Of a stretch of 64,000 bases of DNA, positions 25,358 through 34,180 are shown in pieces. The notes below the pieces were generated by a model. The model did not search any database. It was not told the origin of the DNA and saw only the letters and a program-made list of their open reading frames with translations. Numbering within the stretch: position 1 is the first letter of the stretch; each line of letters opens with the position of its first letter. The stretch is from an uncultured Blautia sp. (GTDB taxonomy: Bacteria > Bacillota > Clostridia > Lachnospirales > Lachnospiraceae): NCBI GenBank assembly GCA_946557785.1, contig CAMNTH010000011.1, positions 1 to 64,000 of the forward strand, in the 5' to 3' direction. Made by a program: the position numbers and the translations under genes.

Positions 25358-26287
25358 ATGTATAAAAAATTAGAAAGCTATTTTGTATCTGAAGCAGACG
25401 GCCTGGAGATTTCCGTTATGGCTGTGATGCCAAAGGAGAAGCCGTACAGGGCAGTTGTGCAGCTTGTTCACGGAATGAGTGAACATAAAGAGCGCTATCT
25501 GCCCTTTATGGAATACCTGGCTTTGAAGGGCTATGTAACAGTGATACATGATCATAGAGGACATGGGAAAAGTGTGAAAAACAGCCAGGATTTGGGATAT
25601 ATGTATGGCGGCGGCGCAGAGGCCATGCTAAAAGACATTGGTACTGTGAACAGGAAGGCACGGGAAATTTTTCCGGAGCTTCCCCTGATCCTCATGGGAC
25701 ACAGTATGGGTTCTCTGGCAGTCCGCGCGTTTGCGGGAAGGCATGATGACTGTATGGATATGCTCATTGTCTGCGGTTCTCCAAGTAAGAACCCGGCCAG
25801 GGGGCTGGGAGAGACAATCGCTAAGATCGAAAAGAAGATGTTGGGTCCCCGCCATAAAAGCATCCTTCTGGAAACACTTTCTTTTGGCGGTTATTTAAAG
25901 GGATTCGTGGGTGAAAAAAATAAGAATGCCTGGGTCTGCTCCAAAAAAGAGGTTTATGAGGAATATTCCAAATCAGAGCTTTGCGGTTTTACTTTTACGG
26001 ATGACGGATATCTGGCTTTGTTTGACCTTATGAAGCAGGCGTATGATGTGAAGAACTGGAAATGTACGAAGCCCAATATGCCCGTATTGTTCGTGGGAGG
26101 GGCAGATGATCCCTGCATTGGAGGCGTGAGGAAATTTGCAGGTGCAGTCCGTGCCATGAGGACAGCAGGATATCGTGACGTCAAAGGAAAGCTGTACCCT
26201 GGAATGCGGCATGAGATCCTAAACGAGACGGAGAAAGATAAGGTTTACAGGGATATTGCAGTTTATCTGAAGAAAAAAGGATTTTAA
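25358..26287 (+). CDS. Alpha/beta hydrolase, monoacylglycerol-lipase/S33-like
   Basis: Cytoplasmic serine hydrolase of 309 aa with no signal peptide. VHGMSEHKERY forms the oxyanion loop, HDHRGHGKS follows, and the nucleophile elbow is GHSMGS with Ser near residue 116. The acid lies in VGGADDPCIGG near residue 250 and the histidine in GMRHEILNE near residue 287. It resembles the Hydrolase_4 group of lysophospholipases and monoglyceride lipases. It follows tetR by 27 bp and may belong to the exporter operon, which would fit handling of lipid-like compounds; that link is inference. Confidence 0.85.
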   Translation: MYKKLESYFVSEADGLEISVMAVMPKEKPYRAVVQLVHGMSEHKERYLPFMEYLALKGYVTVIHDHRGHGKSVKNSQDLGYMYGGGAEAMLKDIGTVNRKAREIFPELPLILMGHSMGSLAVRAFAGRHDDCMDMLIVCGSPSKNPARGLGETIAKIEKKMLGPRHKSILLETLSFGGYLKGFVGEKNKNAWVCSKKEVYEEYSKSELCGFTFTDDGYLALFDLMKQAYDVKNWKCTKPNMPVLFVGGADDPCIGGVRKFAGAVRAMRTAGYRDVKGKLYPGMRHEILNETEKDKVYRDIAVYLKKKGF

Positions 26288-26375
26288 ACTACGGCTTTCC
26301 AGTGAATAAACCCGGCCTTTTTGCTGTATACTACTATCAGGGATTCCGGAAAGTCCCGAAAAAGGAGTGGATCGT

Positions 26376-26549
26376 ATGCAGAAAAACGGTGTGATTTTGC
26401 TGCTGATTCTTCTATGCGTGGCATTTCTGGTAAGCTGCGGTAAGAAAGAGACAGCAGAACAAGAACAGGGTGAACTGGTAAGAATAGAGACTGAGGGATT
26501 GCTCCCTCAGTCTTTTGTACCTTATGGGGGTATATCATGTATCTTTTGA
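26376..26549 (+). CDS. Tiny lipoprotein ORF overrun by a terminator
   Basis: 57-codon frame starting at ATG 26376, eight bases after AAAGGAG. It encodes a clear lipoprotein signal peptide (GVILLLILLCVAFLVSC, lipobox LVSC with C21) and a short acidic linker. Codons 38-47 are the two arms of a rho-independent terminator, and the stop codon lies some 30 bp beyond it. Most transcripts should therefore end before the stop codon. This is either the 5' remnant of a lost lipoprotein gene or a small lipoprotein made from non-stop mRNA. No folded domain is present. Confidence 0.5.
   Translation: MQKNGVILLLILLCVAFLVSCGKKETAEQEQGELVRIETEGLLPQSFVPYGGISCIF
26488..26517 (+). terminator. Terminator inside the small lipoprotein ORF
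   Basis: 11-bp perfect stem (26488-26498 with 26503-26513), TTGC loop, then TTTG. It also separates the hydrolase gene from malQ. Confidence 0.8.
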
Positions 26550-26574
26550 GAGTGTCCTTTTTCGGCGGAAAACG

Positions 26575-26603
26575 TTGACCTATGGGGAATGGATTGGTAT
26601 AAT
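26575..26603 (+). promoter_or_regulatory. Promoter of malQ
   Basis: TTGACC (26575-26580), 17 bp and TATAAT (26598-26603). No CcpA-type cre site was recognised nearby. Confidence 0.8.
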
Positions 26604-26657
26604 AAAAAATATGCTGTTACATAGGAGATATTTGAGACACAAAAAGGAGAGAGAACG

Positions 26658-28247
26658 ATGAGAGCCAGCGGTATTTTATTGCCCATTTCCAGTATTCCCT
26701 CAGAATACGGAATAGGTTGTTTTTCAAAGGAAGCTTACGAGTTTGCAGATCAATTGGCAGAGGCAGGGCAGAGGTATTGGCAGATACTTCCACTGGGGCC
26801 AACCGGATATGGAGATTCCCCATACCAATCCTTTTCTACATTTGCAGGAAATCCCTATTTTATTGATCTGAAGGCATTTATTGAGAAAGGGCTTCTTACT
26901 GAACATGAATGCCGCGGGTGTGACTGGGGCGGAAGCGAGAGCTATGTAGATTATGCAAAAATGTATGAGTCCAGATTTATGCTTCTGCGAAAAGCCTTTG
27001 AGCGTTGGGACGCAAAAGCGGAAGAGGGATTTGAGGATTTTATAGAAGAAAATAAGAGCTGGCTGGAAGATTACTGCATGTATATGGCTATTAAGAATGA
27101 CCTTGGGGGCAAGGGCTGGATGGAATGGCCTAAGGAACTGAAAAACCGTGAGCCTAAGGCATTAAAAGAGGCAGCAGAACGTCTTGATGAGGAAATCCTG
27201 TTTTATGGTTTCCAGCAGTTTTGGTTTGATGCCCAGTGGGAAAAACTGAAAACCTATGTGAATAAAAAAGGAATCAAGATCATTGGAGATGTGCCTATTT
27301 ATGTAGCTTTTGACAGTGCGGACGCCTGGGCGGATCCGGAGCTGTTCCAGTTTGATGAAGAGCACAATCCGATTGCGGTAGCCGGGTGCCCTCCAGATGC
27401 TTTTTCTGCCACAGGGCAGCTTTGGGGAAATCCTCTTTATAATTGGAAATATCATAAGCGCACAGGGTATGCATGGTGGAGCCGGCGCATGGAACATTCC
27501 ATGAAACGCTACAATGTGGCGCGTATTGATCATTTCCGTGGATTTGATGAGTATTATGCCATTCCTTACGGTGACAAAACTGCCGAGAACGGGGAATGGA
27601 AAAAAGGACCTGGAATGGAGCTTTTCTATGCTCTGAAGAAAAAGGTAAAGAATCTTGAAGTGATTGCAGAGGATCTGGGCACCCTGACGGACAGCGTTAT
27701 AGAACTTCTTGAGGAAAGCGGATTTCCGGGGATGAAGGTGCTGCAGTTTGCCTTTGACCACACAGAAAACAGTTCTTATCTGCCTCATAAATATGACAGG
27801 AATTGTGTGGTTTATACAGGAACCCACGATAATGAGACAACGAAGGGCTGGCTTGAAAATCTTCAAGGACATGATATTCAGTTTGTCCGGGAATATACCA
27901 ACAGCTATGATAAGCCCTTAAATGATTGTGTGTGGAGCCTGATCCGTACTGCCATGTCCAGTGTGGCGGATCTTGCAGTGATTCCTATGCAGGATTATCT
28001 TTGCCTTGGAAACGAAGCCAGACTGAATGCCCCTTCTACACTTGGAGACAACTGGAAATGGAGACTGACCAAGGGGCAGATTTCAGAAATTACCCTTTAT
28101 CATATCAGGGAGCTGACCAGAATCTATGGAAGAAATCCTCTTGTGCCAAAAGAGGAAGCCGAACAGGTTTTGGAAGCTGAAGAAGTTTTGGAAAGCAAAG
28201 CAGGGGAGAAGACGAAACCCGCCAGCAAGGAAGAAAAGAGGGGCTGA
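26658..28247 (+). CDS. malQ: 4-alpha-glucanotransferase (amylomaltase)
   Basis: GH77 enzyme (529 aa) that transfers maltooligosaccharide segments between chains in glycogen, starch and maltodextrin use. It starts RASGILLPISSIPSEYGIG and has WQILPLGPTGYGDSPYQSFS. The catalytic nucleophile is in ARIDHFRGFDEYY, the acid/base in VIAEDLGTLT, and the third acid in GTHDNETTKGW. A lysine/glutamate-rich tail of about 30 residues extends past the usual end. RBS AAAGGAGAGAG precedes the ATG. The next membrane-protein gene starts two bases after its stop. Confidence 0.95.
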   Translation: MRASGILLPISSIPSEYGIGCFSKEAYEFADQLAEAGQRYWQILPLGPTGYGDSPYQSFSTFAGNPYFIDLKAFIEKGLLTEHECRGCDWGGSESYVDYAKMYESRFMLLRKAFERWDAKAEEGFEDFIEENKSWLEDYCMYMAIKNDLGGKGWMEWPKELKNREPKALKEAAERLDEEILFYGFQQFWFDAQWEKLKTYVNKKGIKIIGDVPIYVAFDSADAWADPELFQFDEEHNPIAVAGCPPDAFSATGQLWGNPLYNWKYHKRTGYAWWSRRMEHSMKRYNVARIDHFRGFDEYYAIPYGDKTAENGEWKKGPGMELFYALKKKVKNLEVIAEDLGTLTDSVIELLEESGFPGMKVLQFAFDHTENSSYLPHKYDRNCVVYTGTHDNETTKGWLENLQGHDIQFVREYTNSYDKPLNDCVWSLIRTAMSSVADLAVIPMQDYLCLGNEARLNAPSTLGDNWKWRLTKGQISEITLYHIRELTRIYGRNPLVPKEEAEQVLEAEEVLESKAGEKTKPASKEEKRG

Positions 28248-28249
28248 GA

Positions 28250-28588
28250 ATGGGAATGGATGAGCAGAAGAATGGGCAGGAACTGCCGGAAGAACCGGAA
28301 AAAAAAGAAAAACAGCAGGAAATACCAACAAGAAGCATGATGTTAATGATTGTTGCTGGTGCTTACCTTCTTTATACAGGATATACCCTTTGCAAAAACG
28401 TACTGGCGGGACAGGACGGAGCAAGCTGGGGATTTTTTGCGGCAGGTGCGGCTTTTATCGTCATTGGCGCTGGTATGCTGTTTTATGGAATAAAATGCTA
28501 TAACGACAGATCAAAGGCGAAACGGCTGGCAGAGGAAGCTGAGGAAGCAGCTGCTGCGGAAATGCCTGAGGAAGAAACAGAAGAATAA
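28250..28588 (+). CDS. Hypothetical two-helix membrane protein
   Basis: 112-aa protein not recognised as a family. A charged N-terminus (residues 1-28) is followed by two membrane helices (LMIVAGAYLLYTGYTL, then GFFAAGAAFIVIGAGMLFYG) and a highly acidic tail ending EEETEE. It follows malQ by two bases with GAGGGG upstream, so it is translated from the malQ transcript. An alternative ATG lies two codons in. No function can be inferred. Confidence 0.7.
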   Translation: MGMDEQKNGQELPEEPEKKEKQQEIPTRSMMLMIVAGAYLLYTGYTLCKNVLAGQDGASWGFFAAGAAFIVIGAGMLFYGIKCYNDRSKAKRLAEEAEEAAAAEMPEEETEE

Positions 28589-28603
28589 AGATATATAAAG
28601 AAA

Positions 28604-28637
28604 GGTGCTGCAGAATATTTCTGACAGCACCCTTTTT
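28604..28637. terminator. Bidirectional terminator between malQ operon and vanZ
   Basis: Stem 28604-28614 with 28620-28631 (one bulge) followed by CTTTTT on the forward strand; the reverse strand shows a weaker CTTTCTTT tail. Confidence 0.75.
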
Positions 28638-28660
28638 AGCATCTGCTTTGGCGATATCTG

Positions 28661-29185
28661 TTATTTTTTCTTTCGTTTCTTTTCAGGACTATGCAGTGTG
28701 GACCAGCAAAAAGCCTGCACCAGGAGAATTCCTACAAAAGCGCCGATGCTGTCAATACCTACGTCCTTTGTGGAGGGACCGCGGTTGGCAACAAAGGACT
28801 GGTGATATTCATCCAGGCCGGCGAAGCCGATGCAGACGATACCGGCCAGAAGCATGAGCCAGATTCCCCGTACTTTGTATACATAGAGCGGGAAGGAGAT
28901 AGCAATGGCCAGAAGAAAATATTCCGTCATATGGGCGGCTTTTCTCACATAATACTCAATGCTGTGTGCTTCTGCATTTAACTGTTCGTAACTATGTCCA
29001 AGGCCTAAAACCTCGTTTTTTGTTTCCACGATCTGATAGCTGACTTGATAGCTTAAATTTCCGGACACCTCCCCGGTCTGGGCCGAAAAATAATAAATCA
29101 GGCACATCATCAGAATCGCCGGAAGAAAAGACAGAGGCTTTAAAAGGTGTATTAATATTTTCATTTTAGGTTTATTTTTTTTCAT
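28661..29185 (-). CDS. VanZ-like membrane protein
   Basis: 174-aa protein with about four membrane helices. The VanZ-family signature lies in the middle: RKAAHMTEYFLLAIAISFPLY, then GFAGLDEYHQSFVANRGPSTKDVGIDSIGAFVG. Teicoplanin-resistance VanZ is the founder, but the role of most homologues is unknown. The frame begins inside the folA end (14-base overlap), suggesting translational coupling; no Shine-Dalgarno is evident for that ATG or for the alternative at 29164. Last gene of the thyA-folA-vanZ operon. Confidence 0.85.
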   Translation of the reverse strand: MKKNKPKMKILIHLLKPLSFLPAILMMCLIYYFSAQTGEVSGNLSYQVSYQIVETKNEVLGLGHSYEQLNAEAHSIEYYVRKAAHMTEYFLLAIAISFPLYVYKVRGIWLMLLAGIVCIGFAGLDEYHQSFVANRGPSTKDVGIDSIGAFVGILLVQAFCWSTLHSPEKKRKKK

Positions 29186-29660
29186 ATTTTACGAATTGAT
29201 ATTCCAGATCAAAGTAGGTCTGCTCTTCGCTTACAGCAGTTACTTTCCACTCCGGCATTTCATCCAGGTTTGGAAAATAACGATCTGCTTCGTATGCAAA
29301 ATCAATCTTGGTGATATGGGCTGTATCACAGTGGGGAAGGAGCTGCTTATAAACACTGTCGCCGCCGATGCAGTACACATCCTCGGAAGGATACTTCTCG
29401 ATTTCTTCCAAAAGCTCATCTACGGTATGAACAACAATGGCGTCCTTCACCTGGAAATCCTTATTTCCTGTGAGTACGATATTGGTTCTTTTTTTCAGGG
29501 GAAGACCGCCCGGAAAGCTTTCCAGGGTTTTGCGGCCCATGACAACTACCTTGCCCGTGGTTTCCTCACGGAACATTTTCATATCGGCAGGGATGCTTAC
29601 CAGAAGCTGGTTGTTCTTCCCGATTGCCCAGTTTTTATCAACTGCTACAATAATATTCAT
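29172..29660 (-). CDS. folA: Dihydrofolate reductase
   Basis: NADPH-dependent reductase (162 aa) regenerating tetrahydrofolate after thymidylate synthesis. Recognisable blocks are MNIIVAVDKNWAIGKNNQLL, PADMKMFREETTGKVVVMGRKTLESFP, and VYCIGGDSVYKQLLP near residue 100. It follows thyA by 16 bp, the standard functional pairing, because ThyA consumes methylene-tetrahydrofolate and releases dihydrofolate. Confidence 0.94.
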   Translation of the reverse strand: MNIIVAVDKNWAIGKNNQLLVSIPADMKMFREETTGKVVVMGRKTLESFPGGLPLKKRTNIVLTGNKDFQVKDAIVVHTVDELLEEIEKYPSEDVYCIGGDSVYKQLLPHCDTAHITKIDFAYEADRYFPNLDEMPEWKVTAVSEEQTYFDLEYQFVKYEKK

Positions 29661-29676
29661 GCTTTTATCTCCTTAT

Positions 29677-30525
29677 TTAAATTGCAATGGGGATATCTTT
29701 GATCTGCGGCCAGGTCTGGTAATTCTCTACGATCAGGTCATTTGTGGTAAAATCATAGAAATCGGTGATTTCCGGATTAAGCTTCACTATGGGAGCAGGA
29801 TAAGGCGTCCTGGAAATCAGTTCCTGGATCACCGGAATATGCCGGTCATAAATATGGCAGTCCGAAATCACATGCATAAGTTCTCCTGCTTCCATGCCGC
29901 AGGACTGGGCAAACATCATAAGAAGGATGGAGTACTGGCAGACATTCCAATTATTGGCAGCTAGAATATCCTGAGAACGCTGGTTCAAAATAGCATTCAG
30001 CGTCAGCTTATCCTTTCCTTGTTCTTTCGTTACGTTAAAAGTCATAGAATAGGCGCATGGATAAAGATTCATCTCATGGAGATCCTGGTGCACATAAATG
30101 TTGGTCATGATACGGCGGCTGTAGGGGTTGTTCTTCAGATCATAAAGAACCCTGTCTACCTGATCCATCATGCCTTCTTTATACTGATGCTTCACACTCA
30201 TCTGATAACCGTAGGCCTTACCGATGGAGCCGTTCTCATCTGCCCAGCTGTCCCAGATATGGCTGTGAAGGTCGTGGATATTATTGGACTTCTGCTGCCA
30301 GATCCAGAGGATTTCGTCCATAGCACTTTTTAAAGCAGTTCTGCGCAAAGTAAGTGCGGGAAATTCCTTCCTGAGATCATAGCGGTTTACCACACCGAAT
30401 TTTTTGATGGTGTAAGCAGGCGTGCCGTCTTCCCATACAGGACGGACCTTTTCACCTTCTGTACTGGTGCCGTTGGCAATCACGTCCTGGCACATTTGGA
30501 TAAAGATATTGTCTGCGTAGCTCAT
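29677..30525 (-). CDS. thyA: Thymidylate synthase, ThyA type
   Basis: Converts dUMP and methylene-tetrahydrofolate to dTMP and dihydrofolate. 282 aa. The catalytic cysteine is C157 in LYPCAYSM. The common motif has His after PC; here Ala follows, as I recall for a divergent Firmicute/phage ThyA branch. The dUMP-binding region reads NQRSQDILAANNWNVCQYS and HIYDRHIPVIQELI is the C-terminal substrate motif. The start follows AAGGAGG by six bases. First gene of the operon with folA and vanZ; it is 48 bp after ilvE with no terminator seen. Confidence 0.9.
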   Translation of the reverse strand: MSYADNIFIQMCQDVIANGTSTEGEKVRPVWEDGTPAYTIKKFGVVNRYDLRKEFPALTLRRTALKSAMDEILWIWQQKSNNIHDLHSHIWDSWADENGSIGKAYGYQMSVKHQYKEGMMDQVDRVLYDLKNNPYSRRIMTNIYVHQDLHEMNLYPCAYSMTFNVTKEQGKDKLTLNAILNQRSQDILAANNWNVCQYSILLMMFAQSCGMEAGELMHVISDCHIYDRHIPVIQELISRTPYPAPIVKLNPEITDFYDFTTNDLIVENYQTWPQIKDIPIAI

Positions 30526-30573
30526 GAATTCCTCCTTAGATAAAATGTCAGGTGCTGTTAAAAGAGCTGTGAA

Positions 30574-31599
30574 TTATTCAATCACTCTAAGCCATCCTTC
30601 AGGAGCTTCAATGCGTCCCATCTGGATTCCAGTGAGAGTATCATAAAGCTTTTTGGTAATCGGTCCCATTTCAGTCATGCCGCTTGGGAAACAGATTTCC
30701 TTACCATGGTCAACGATCTTGCCTACAGGAGAGATAACAGCGGCAGTTCCGCAAAGACCGCACTCTGCAAAATCCTTTACTTCTTCAAGGGTGATTTCTC
30801 TTTCCTCTGCTTCCAGTCCAAGATAGTGCTGTGCCACATAGATAAGTGAGCGTCTGGTAATGGAAGGAAGGATGGTACTGGATTTTGGCGTAACTACTTT
30901 GTTGTCCTTTGTGACGAACAGGAAGTTGGCACCGCCGGTTTCTTCTACCTTTGTATGGGTAGCGGCATCAAGATACATATTTTCATCGTAACCCTGCTTA
31001 TGGGCATCTGTAATGGCATATAAGCTCATAGCATAATTAAGTCCTGCTTTAATATGACCGGTTCCATGAGGCGCTGCACGGTCAAAATCACAGACACGAA
31101 TGGTGATGGGCTTTACGCCGCCTTTGAAGTAAGGCCCTACCGGGGTAGTAAATACACGGAACTGATATTCATCTGCCGGCTTTACGCCAATGACCGGATT
31201 GGAGCCGAACATATATGGGCGGATATATAAAGTTGCACCGGAACCGAATGGGGGTACATAGGCTGTATTTGCTTTTACGGTCTGGATAACCGCATCTACA
31301 AAACGATCCTGAGGGAATACAGGCATTTCCAGTCTTTTTGCAGAGCTTTCCATACGCTCTGCATTTAGGTCAGGGCGGAAAGTGACAATACGTCCGTCCT
31401 CTGTGGTGTATGCTTTCATGCCTTCAAAAACAGTCTGTGCATACTGCAGGACACCGGCACACTCGTTGATGACTACAGTTTCATCGGTGGTGAGAACGCC
31501 GTCATCCCATGCGCCGTCTTTAAAATTGGATACATAGCGATAATCTGTTTTCAGATAACCAAAGCCAAGGCTGCCCCAGTCAATGTTCTTTTTTTCCAT
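30574..31599 (-). CDS. ilvE: Branched-chain amino acid aminotransferase
   Basis: PLP aminotransferase of fold type IV (341 aa), the last step of valine, leucine and isoleucine synthesis. It contains QYAQTVFEGMKAYTTEDG, RPDLNAERM, the PLP lysine in GHIKAGLNYAMSLYA, and EETGGANFLFV followed by ILPSITRRS. The frame is open to 31638, but ATG 31599 has GGAGG nine bases upstream and gives the normal N-terminus. The leader from the promoter at 31663-31691 is only about 60 nt, so there is no T-box. CodY, encoded at 48.8 kb, is a plausible regulator, but no clear CodY box was found here. Confidence 0.93.
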   Translation of the reverse strand: MEKKNIDWGSLGFGYLKTDYRYVSNFKDGAWDDGVLTTDETVVINECAGVLQYAQTVFEGMKAYTTEDGRIVTFRPDLNAERMESSAKRLEMPVFPQDRFVDAVIQTVKANTAYVPPFGSGATLYIRPYMFGSNPVIGVKPADEYQFRVFTTPVGPYFKGGVKPITIRVCDFDRAAPHGTGHIKAGLNYAMSLYAITDAHKQGYDENMYLDAATHTKVEETGGANFLFVTKDNKVVTPKSSTILPSITRRSLIYVAQHYLGLEAEEREITLEEVKDFAECGLCGTAAVISPVGKIVDHGKEICFPSGMTEMGPITKKLYDTLTGIQMGRIEAPEGWLRVIE

Positions 31600-31662
31600 A
31601 ATAAATTTCCTCCAATCGCAATTGATCATTTGTAACACTACTGCCGTTACCAGCTTTTCCTT

Positions 31663-31691
31663 ATTTTAAAACTTTTGCTATGCAACTGCAA
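31663..31691 (-). promoter_or_regulatory. Promoter of ilvE
   Basis: On the reverse strand TTGCAG (31686-31691), 17 bp and TAAAAT (31663-31668). Confidence 0.55.
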
Positions 31692-31755
31692 TGAAAACTT
31701 ACTCTTTTTGAGAAAAAAATATACTATTTGTTTAGAAACTACCTTATCCCATCTC

Positions 31756-31784
31756 TTGTATTTTTTTTCTGCCTCCGTTATAAT
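31756..31784 (+). promoter_or_regulatory. Promoter of xpaC-telA
   Basis: TTGTAT (31756-31761), 17 bp and TATAAT (31779-31784), about 30 bp before the start codon. Confidence 0.7.
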
Positions 31785-31813
31785 AAAAGAAATTGGGAAA
31801 ATGGAGGAGAGCA

Positions 31814-32962
31814 ATGGACGATTGGAGCAGCCTGGATGACCTGGAGAAAATCGGGGATAGGATCCAGGATATTATAGAAGCAGCAATTGATACTAAGAAC
31901 TATCAGAAACTAAACCAGACCATAACCCAGGCGGTAAACAATACCATCAACCAATATCAGGCGTCCAGAAAAGAGAAGGAAGTCAGAAGCAGCAGCCAGG
32001 TTCTGGAACCCTGGGAGTCCAGACCGGAGCTGTACCGCAGCCTGAACGCCCCTAAAGTAAAAAATATTCTTTACACAGTATTCGGCGGTATCCTCACTGG
32101 AGGAATGGCTGTAGGCTTTTTGACATTGACGGTATTTCAGCTTCTGGTTGGAAGCAGCAATCTCATACCATCAGCGGTCATGCTTGTGGGCGCAGGAGCC
32201 GGCGGCTGCATGCTGGGGGCAGGATGTAAAGGCCTTGCCAGGATCGGCAGATTCCGTAAATATGTAAAAGCACTTGGTACGAATACCTACTGCAATTTTG
32301 ACCGGATGTCCAAGATTATAGGAAAACCTGTAAAATATATCCGCAAGGACATAAAAGGCATGATCCAAAAGGGCTGGTTTCTGGAAGGGCATGTAGATAA
32401 GCAGGGAACCTGTCTCATTACATCTGATGAAACCTTCCGGCTTTATGAAGAATCCCAGAAGCAGCTGGAAATGAAAAAAGCGATGGAAGAAGAAAAGAAG
32501 ACAGAACAGAGCAGACGGGAACCCCGGGTACAGGAAGTTCTTGAGAAAGGAAACGGTTATCTGGAAAAGATCCGTTCCAGTAATGCTGCCATTCCCGGAG
32601 CAGAGATTTCAGCAAAAATATCCAGGATGGAGCAGATCATTGAGCGGATATTTGAACGAGCAGAGGATCATCCAGAGATCATACCGGATCTGAAACGCCT
32701 GATGGACTATTACCTGCCAATGACCGTGAAGCTTTTGGATGCTTATGAGGAAATGGACTGTATGCCTGTGCAGGGAGAGAACATCCGAAATTCCAAGGCA
32801 GAAATAGAGAAAACCTTGGATACGCTTAACGATGCGTTTGCCAAGCTTTTGGATTCCATTTTCCAGGATACGGCCTGGGATGTATCCAGCGATATTTCGG
32901 TACTACATACCATGCTTGCCCAGGAAGGACTGACGGGAAGCGATTTTGACTTAAAGAGCTGA
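31814..32962 (+). CDS. XpaC-like protein
   Basis: 382-aa protein of the XpaC family (often labelled 5-bromo-4-chloroindolyl phosphate hydrolysis protein, though no phosphatase motif is visible). It has an N-terminal helical region, two membrane helices around residues 80-135 (ILYTVFGGILTGGMAVGFLTL and a glycine-rich second), then a long helical cytoplasmic part with coiled-coil character from residue 210. FRKYVKALGTNTYCNFDRMS is the conserved core. ATG 31814 follows GGAGGAG; the frame opens earlier at 31793 without support. It pairs with telA, as xpaC-yaaN do in Bacillus. Confidence 0.8.
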   Translation: MDDWSSLDDLEKIGDRIQDIIEAAIDTKNYQKLNQTITQAVNNTINQYQASRKEKEVRSSSQVLEPWESRPELYRSLNAPKVKNILYTVFGGILTGGMAVGFLTLTVFQLLVGSSNLIPSAVMLVGAGAGGCMLGAGCKGLARIGRFRKYVKALGTNTYCNFDRMSKIIGKPVKYIRKDIKGMIQKGWFLEGHVDKQGTCLITSDETFRLYEESQKQLEMKKAMEEEKKTEQSRREPRVQEVLEKGNGYLEKIRSSNAAIPGAEISAKISRMEQIIERIFERAEDHPEIIPDLKRLMDYYLPMTVKLLDAYEEMDCMPVQGENIRNSKAEIEKTLDTLNDAFAKLLDSIFQDTAWDVSSDISVLHTMLAQEGLTGSDFDLKS

Positions 32963-33008
32963 GAGATAAGTCCCCAAAAGGACGGAAGCAAAAAGAAGGA
33001 GAGAAATT

Positions 33009-34166
33009 ATGACAGAAGAATTTAAGGATTTTGAAGCAGCCCCTGTTTTAACCTTGGAACCGGAGCTTAATGAGCCGAAGGAGGAGCCGGTACCTGTGAT
33101 GGCGGAGGAGCCGGAAATGGATCCCATCCAGAAAGAAATGTCGCAGATGGTGCTCACGCCAAAGGAACAGCAGATGGTCAATGATTTTGCAGGAAAGATC
33201 GACATTGAGAATACCAATCAGATTCTCCAGTATGGGGCAGGAACCCAGAAAAAAATGGCGGACTTTTCAGACGAAGCCCTAAACAGTGTACGTTCCCAGG
33301 ATCTTGGTGAGGTTGGCGACCTGATTACCAATGTTGTGGTGGAGCTTAAAGGGTTTGATGTGGAAGAAGAGAAGGGGCTGTTCGGTTTCTTTAAGAAGCA
33401 GTCCAATAAGATCGAAGCCATGAAGCTTCGCTATGACAAAGCTGAGTCCAATGTGGAAAAAATCACGGATTCCCTGCAGAAGCATCAGGTTCGCCTGATG
33501 AAGGATTCTGCCATGATGGACAGAATGTATCAGCAAAACCTGAACTATTTTAAAGAACTTTCTATGTATATCCTGGCAGGAAAAAAGAAACTCCATGAAG
33601 TCCGGACCGGGAAGCTTACGGAACTGGAGAGCCGTGCAAGAACCAGCGGACTTCCTGAAGATGCCCAGGCAGCCAAGGACCTGGATGAAAAATGCAACCG
33701 CTTTGAGAAGAAGATCCATGACCTGGAATTGACCAGAATGATTTCCCTTCAGACAGCGCCGCAGATTCGTCTTGTACAGAACAATGATACCATGATGGTG
33801 GAAAAAATCCAGACCACAATTGTAAATACCATTCCGCTGTGGAAAAGCCAGATGGTACTGGCACTTGGAATCGCCCATTCAACAGAAGCTGCCCAGGCAC
33901 AAAGACAGGTAACGGATGTTACCAATGAGCTTTTGCGCAAGAATGCAGAAGCCCTTCATATGGCTTCTGTAGAAACAGCTAAAGAGTCTGAGCGGGGGAT
34001 CGTTGATATGGATACCCTGAAAAAGACAAATGCAGACTTGATCGCAACCTTGGATGATGTACTGAAGATTCAAAGGGAGGGCAGGCAGAAACGCCAGGCG
34101 GCTGAGGCTGAAATGGCACGGATGGAAAATGACCTTAAGAACAAACTGCTGGAAATCCGGCACTGA
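33009..34166 (+). CDS. TelA family protein
   Basis: 385-aa soluble, almost entirely helical protein of the TelA/YaaN family, first linked to tellurite and other toxic-anion resistance. The conserved part starts around residue 45 (LTPKEQQMVNDFAGKIDIENTNQILQYG) and continues GEVGDLITNVVVELKGF, QVRLMKDSAMMDRMYQQNLN and TTIVNTIPLWKSQMVLALG. The acidic, proline-rich first 40 residues look disordered. RBS AAGGAGAGAAATT. It is co-transcribed with the XpaC-like gene (46-bp gap). Its molecular activity is not known; general envelope or phage stress roles have been proposed for such pairs. Confidence 0.88.
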   Translation: MTEEFKDFEAAPVLTLEPELNEPKEEPVPVMAEEPEMDPIQKEMSQMVLTPKEQQMVNDFAGKIDIENTNQILQYGAGTQKKMADFSDEALNSVRSQDLGEVGDLITNVVVELKGFDVEEEKGLFGFFKKQSNKIEAMKLRYDKAESNVEKITDSLQKHQVRLMKDSAMMDRMYQQNLNYFKELSMYILAGKKKLHEVRTGKLTELESRARTSGLPEDAQAAKDLDEKCNRFEKKIHDLELTRMISLQTAPQIRLVQNNDTMMVEKIQTTIVNTIPLWKSQMVLALGIAHSTEAAQAQRQVTDVTNELLRKNAEALHMASVETAKESERGIVDMDTLKKTNADLIATLDDVLKIQREGRQKRQAAEAEMARMENDLKNKLLEIRH

Positions 34167-34180
34167 TATATGGAGATTAC

